From: Nostoc sp. FACHB-892
GTDB taxonomy: Bacteria > Cyanobacteriota > Cyanobacteriia > Cyanobacteriales > Nostocaceae
Assembly (NCBI RefSeq): GCF_014698795.1
Contig: NZ_JACJTR010000002.1
Span: forward strand, 1-64,000
Direction of reading: 5' to 3'
DNA: 64,000 nucleotides
Each line of letters starts with the position of its first letter. Within the stretch, counting starts at the first letter, position 1. Under the pieces are notes generated by a model. That model made no database searches, was not told where the DNA came from, and saw nothing but the letters and a program-made list of their open reading frames with translations. Positions 60,582 to 64,000 of the stretch are shown piece after piece. Position numbers and translations under genes: made by a program.

Positions 60582-61226
60582 ATGAAAAAAAGTTTTTCTT
60601 TCATATCAGCTTCAGTTTTATTATTTACTGGAATTACTTGTGCTTCAATTGCTGCACCAGTATATGCTACATCAAATGCCAATCAAACTTCTTCAGCAAT
60701 ATGTCAGCTTAGTGATATTTCACTTGGAGGAGTTCTCGCTACAGCTTGTGAAGGCCCAATTGCTGGTAATGACACAGGGGACAAAGGTAGTTTGCTCCCT
60801 GACTTAAATAATGGTCTGTTTAGCAGCTTTGTTGGTACTAATGTGAAATGGAGTTTAGCTGGCAAATCTGATGAGAATCCCTTTGCAATTACAGCAGACA
60901 ATAAATTGAGTTCTGGCACATGGCGTTTGGGAGAAGCATTAGCCAGTAACACGTTCGTAGTTAGCCTCAAGGCAGGTGATGCTTATACTGCTTACCTATT
61001 CAAAGATTATGATTTCTCTAAAGGTTTAACGGGAGTATTCAATACCATCGGTGTTGCTTTAGAGGGCAATGGAAAGGCAGGAAAAGAGTTATCTCATGCC
61101 TCGTTGTTTGTCCCTAAAACAGGGACAAATCCCCCTCCTACTTCCGTACCTGAACCTGCTTCTTTGTTGGGTCTTGGTTTAGTAGCAAGTGGAATGGTAA
61201 TGGTTCGCCGCCGTCGCGCTATCTAA
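60582..61226 (+). CDS. PEP-CTERM exported protein
   Basis: The 214-residue protein has a signal peptide (FSFISASVLLFTGITCASIAA), a beta-rich body and a C-terminal sorting signal VPEPASLLGLGLVASGMVM followed by VRRRRAI. In the PEP-CTERM system an exosortase removes this tail. The body contains three cysteines (one near the signal, two in ICQLSD..ATACEG). I recognise no domain. It is not followed by related genes. Confidence 0.8.
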   Translation: MKKSFSFISASVLLFTGITCASIAAPVYATSNANQTSSAICQLSDISLGGVLATACEGPIAGNDTGDKGSLLPDLNNGLFSSFVGTNVKWSLAGKSDENPFAITADNKLSSGTWRLGEALASNTFVVSLKAGDAYTAYLFKDYDFSKGLTGVFNTIGVALEGNGKAGKELSHASLFVPKTGTNPPPTSVPEPASLLGLGLVASGMVMVRRRRAI

Positions 61227-61233
61227 TTACACG

Positions 61234-61389
61234 TTCTTTCCCAATTGGGAACGAGCCGCAGTAGAAATTGCATTCCAAACTATATTTCCGCAATTAATGC
61301 TATTACTGCTTTTACAAGATATTGAACGCCTGAAAGACTTGGCGCTAAGTCATGGAATTGACATCCAAGTTTCCAGGTGCAAGATATGA
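61234..61389 (+). pseudogene. Unassigned coding fragment without a start
   Basis: A 51-codon frame (FFPNWERAAVEIAFQTIFPQ..., then LQDIERLKDLALSHGIDIQV) ends at TGA 61387. It is helical and protein-like but has no ATG and no ribosome site. It may be a leftover of a lost gene. No family is recognised. Confidence 0.3.
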
Positions 61390-61480
61390 GCTACCCCTTC
61401 CCTACTAGGGCAGGGGTAAATTTAAAGCCTTTCCTGTGCACGTGGTCTATTAATCTCAAAACTGTTGTAAGAGTACCCTT

Positions 61481-61966
61481 TTATGATTGAGGTGCTGTTG
61501 GTTTTGAGAGCTGTTGTTGGTAAAAGCGAACAACTTTTTGCACATAGTCAGCTGTGAAACCTTTGTCACAGCCTATATAGCTACCAGTCATCCACCAACA
61601 AGCTGCGCCACGCACAGATGCAATTTCATTATTATTGGTGGTACGGAACTGATTGGTTAACTCACGGCGTGTAATACAGGATACAACTTGGCGGGCGATC
61701 GCAGGACTGTTTTCAAACTGCATCGGTGTTAGTTCTCGTTTGAGACAAGTTCTTGACCAGCCTTTGAGGGTTTCTGGTTTCACTTGCCATTCGCTGTAAT
61801 ATCCATCATTGGGATTTTTTGTCTGCGGTGCAGCCTGTCGCAATGCCTCTACCATCGCCGCAACTTGGGTATCAGAAACTGGCTGCTGTGCTTGAACTAA
61901 TAATGGTAATAATCCGAAGGTGACAATAACTCCGTTGAGTAGTAATCCTATGGTTTTTTTGATCAT
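61481..61966 (-). CDS. Small secreted hypothetical protein
   Basis: The 161-residue protein has a signal peptide (TIGLLLNGVIVTFGLLPLLVQAQ) and a soluble mature part with four cysteines (SRTCLKRE, VVSCITRRE, AACWWMTG, YIGCDKGF), probably two disulfides. The motif ACWWMTGSYIGCDKGFT looks conserved. Function is unknown. The aminopeptidase P gene follows on the same strand in the upstream direction (about 50 bp). Confidence 0.6.
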   Translation of the reverse strand: MIKKTIGLLLNGVIVTFGLLPLLVQAQQPVSDTQVAAMVEALRQAAPQTKNPNDGYYSEWQVKPETLKGWSRTCLKRELTPMQFENSPAIARQVVSCITRRELTNQFRTTNNNEIASVRGAACWWMTGSYIGCDKGFTADYVQKVVRFYQQQLSKPTAPQS

Positions 61967-62019
61967 AAGTTAACATCCTATGCTTTTACGCTATCAATTA
62001 GCAAGGCATGATCCACAGA

Positions 62020-63402
62020 TTAGGAACCTACTAAATTTTCTATAGTATCGGCATCATTCGGTAATGCGGCGGTTAAAACTTCGCTACCTTCTGCGGTAAC
62101 TAAAACATCATCTTCGATGCGGATTCCGCGCACATCGGCAAATTCAGATAAACGCTGCCAATTCACTACATTTTGATATTTTGAGCGAACATTGGCATCA
62201 TTTAAAATTGCTGGTACTTGATAAAAGCCAGGTTCAATTGTGACTAACATTCCTGGACGCAAAGGACGATTTAAACGGAGGTAGCTTAAGCCAAAGCGAT
62301 CGCTCCTTTCACGTCCCTCTTCATACCCTGCTAAATCACCCAAATCTTCCATATCATGCACATCTAAACCTAGTAGATGACCAATACCATGAGGGAAAAA
62401 CAGCGCATGGGCATCCATCTCTACTAAATCTTGGGGATTTCCTTGTAAAATGCCTAAATCTACTAAACCTTCAGCTATGATCGTGGCAGCTAGCAAATGA
62501 ATATCCCCATACTCTACACCAGGGTGTATTCTGGCAATGCAAGCATCATGGGCTGCCAGCACAACATTATAAATATCTCTTTGGGTGGATGAAAACTTAC
62601 CAGAAACTGGCCATGTACGAGTGACATCAGCAGCCCAACCCATCTCAGTTTCAGCGCCAACATCGGCAAGTAATAAGTCATCTGGTTGTAGAGCGTGGTG
62701 ATAGTGTTCGTTATGCAAAACTTCACCGTGAACGGTGACAATACTAGTGTAGGAAGTTGTCATATTGTGGGCAATAATTACCCCTTCCATCGCTGCCCGA
62801 ACTTCTGCTTCTAGCTTGGCTTTAGGTGTTGCTGCCATACCAGCTTTGTGCGCCTCAACAGTGACAGCCGCAGCTTTTCGCAACTCGGTTAATGCAGCTT
62901 GATCATGAGTGAGGCGGAGAGAAATGATCGCCTTAGCTAACTCCAAGTCAATTCCTTGGGGAGGACTTTGTGGTAAAACCCATCTATTTAATAGCTGCGA
63001 TTGTTGCGTCCAAGTAGCTGCATCTTGTACGGCAAGTGTGGCGGCATCTTCTAGCCAAGACTCTAATTCTGCCATTGGCCCTGCCACATCCGCCCCTATA
63101 TTCTGGGCTATTTCCTCGCGCGTTGGCATTTCTCCATGCCAAAGGGCGCTGCTGGGTGATGGATCGTCCATGAATAGTTCTAGCTTGCCCGCTTCTAGAC
63201 GAATTGCCGCCTTTGATAATGGCAGTCCGGCAAAATAGAGGAAATGACTGCTTGCGCGAAACGGAAAGGTATTTGCTAGAAAGTTACGCGGACTGTTGCT
63301 ACCTGACCACAGAATTGCTGGAAAATTAATGAGGTTGGCTAGTTTTTGTCGGCGGAAGCGTAAAGTCTCGATTAGGGAAGTAGAACTTTGTTGGATCAGC
63401 AT
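62020..63402 (-). CDS. pepP: Xaa-Pro aminopeptidase (aminopeptidase P, M24)
   Basis: This 460-residue enzyme removes the residue before a proline at peptide N-termini. The N-terminal pita-bread-adjacent domain is followed by the M24 metal-binding set: DVGAETEMGWAADVTRTWP (both Asp), HGIGHLLGLDVHDM (His), TIEPGFY (Glu) and GIRIEDDVLVT (second Glu). The spacing agrees with AMPP enzymes with two Mn2+ ions. Confidence 0.93.
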   Translation of the reverse strand: MLIQQSSTSLIETLRFRRQKLANLINFPAILWSGSNSPRNFLANTFPFRASSHFLYFAGLPLSKAAIRLEAGKLELFMDDPSPSSALWHGEMPTREEIAQNIGADVAGPMAELESWLEDAATLAVQDAATWTQQSQLLNRWVLPQSPPQGIDLELAKAIISLRLTHDQAALTELRKAAAVTVEAHKAGMAATPKAKLEAEVRAAMEGVIIAHNMTTSYTSIVTVHGEVLHNEHYHHALQPDDLLLADVGAETEMGWAADVTRTWPVSGKFSSTQRDIYNVVLAAHDACIARIHPGVEYGDIHLLAATIIAEGLVDLGILQGNPQDLVEMDAHALFFPHGIGHLLGLDVHDMEDLGDLAGYEEGRERSDRFGLSYLRLNRPLRPGMLVTIEPGFYQVPAILNDANVRSKYQNVVNWQRLSEFADVRGIRIEDDVLVTAEGSEVLTAALPNDADTIENLVGS

Positions 63403-63449
63403 AAATGGAAACTCAAAGAGAAAGATAAAGGTTATAGCTTTGCCTTTAT

Positions 63450-63695
63450 TTAGTCGTTATCGTCATCGTCTTCATCATTCTTGCGATCATTATTCTTGCG
63501 ATCGCCATCATTGTCGTCATCATCTTCGTCGTTCTGGTTAGGTTGCGGGACTGGTTTTTGTTGCTCAGTTGGAGCAAGTGGCTGCGGTACATTAAGACCA
63601 CAACTAACTAATCCTCCAAAAATTAACGCTAAGTTGACAGCAGCAAAGATGCTTCTAAAGATTTTTATCGTCATGTTTCCATTTTGCTTTGACAT
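63450..63695 (-). CDS. Small lipoprotein with Asp/Asn/Lys-repeat tail
   Basis: The 81-residue protein has a lipobox (GLVSC-G); the ATG for Met8 is the likely start of its signal. The tail consists of two copies of an NDEDDDDND-type unit, separated by GDRKNNDRK. Such acidic repeats can bind metal ions. The DNA for the tail is a tandem repeat of GAT/AAT codons, a slippage-prone sequence. Confidence 0.55.
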   Translation of the reverse strand: MSKQNGNMTIKIFRSIFAAVNLALIFGGLVSCGLNVPQPLAPTEQQKPVPQPNQNDEDDDDNDGDRKNNDRKNDEDDDDND

Positions 63696-63743
63696 TGACC
63701 CTAGTTTTTAGAGATTGTATTTTTAATTTATCAGGTACTGTAT

Positions 63744-63817
63744 ATAGCGGTTCTCGTTTGGATGTAATATGCACTTTAAGATTAGAGTATGTATTCCACG
63801 CTATTGAGAACCGCTAT
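63744..63817. repeat. MITE-like inverted-repeat element
   Basis: ATAGCGGTTCTC (63744-63755) and GAGAACCGCTAT (63806-63817) are perfect 12-bp inverted ends of a 74-bp element. The interior has no gene. The ends match the element at 40805-40957, suggesting a small non-autonomous family. A further imperfect repeat with GGCGGAA/TTCCGCC arms lies at 63848-63921. Confidence 0.5.
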
Positions 63818-64000
63818 GGACGCAAATCATCGTAACTAGTACAGGACGGCGGAAATAAGCAGACCATTAAAAAGTCCTAAACACCTTACTCCATAATACT
63901 TTTGACTTTTGACTTCCGCCTTGCGGTACTAGTGGCATAAATATCTCATGCACTCTTGATAAATATAATGCTGTCTAATTTTTCAGGTGACTCTGATGGG

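Overview
The window is chromosomal DNA of a filamentous, Nostoc/Anabaena-type cyanobacterium. The evidence is the gene content (psbV, plastocyanin, cytochrome c6, phycobilisome-linked FNR, phosphoribulokinase, a carboxysome shell protein, light-dependent protochlorophyllide reductase, phytoene desaturase and synthase), the many GCGATCGC (HIP1) octamers, heptameric short tandem repeats at gene ends, and several PEP-CTERM proteins. Product names rest on recognising families by eye; no database search was run.

Layout. 1-8.2 kb is mostly accessory and decaying. It holds a 5'-truncated prepilin peptidase, an IS605-like relic, accD, an MFS transporter, and a sugar ABC transporter operon broken into pseudogenes with two minus-strand PEP-CTERM genes lying between its pieces. 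8.4-10.6 kb is a lumenal electron-transfer block (psbV, petE, petJ) with a long structured inverted repeat between the plastocyanin and cytochrome c6 genes. 10.9-20 kb holds a TonB-like repeat protein, a lipase-like hydrolase, a cytochrome b-like membrane protein, a cation/proton antiporter, tRNA-Glu, an SRPBCC protein and a GAF histidine-kinase-like protein without the phospho-acceptor histidine. 20.3-22.9 kb is a small-gene region with a ribbon-helix-helix protein, an attenuator-like leader, a promoter overlaid by TGTAGTA repeats and a decayed tRNA array.

22.9-32.2 kb is mainly housekeeping: nagZ, the crtP-crtB operon, tRNA-Ser, an amino-acid-type ABC binding lipoprotein, a predicted outer-membrane protein and sdhA. 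32.3-34.9 kb is an AT-rich accessory island: an overlapping two-gene ATPase plus TOPRIM-like module resembling anti-phage systems, and a HigA-like antitoxin without a visible toxin. 35-48 kb holds por, a manganese-riboswitch-controlled GDT1/Mnx exporter gene, a TPR protein, a DUF39 homocysteine-biosynthesis protein, metK, prk, petH and hom.

48-64 kb holds an IS1-like fragment, oligopeptidase A, a pseudogene, an ABC exporter, a stand-alone CcmK-type shell gene, a ChuX/HutX-like gene, phoH, the translation/secretion cluster ffh-rpsP-KH, a PEP-CTERM protein, an aminopeptidase P and small secreted proteins, ending in a MITE-like repeat.

The best candidates for something new are the ATPase/TOPRIM pair (32290-34175), the TGTAGTA operator array with its nearby RHH gene, the decayed tRNA array with a structured non-tRNA element, and the petE-petJ intergenic hairpin. 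The riboswitch at 36245-36358 is a clear regulatory element of a known class.
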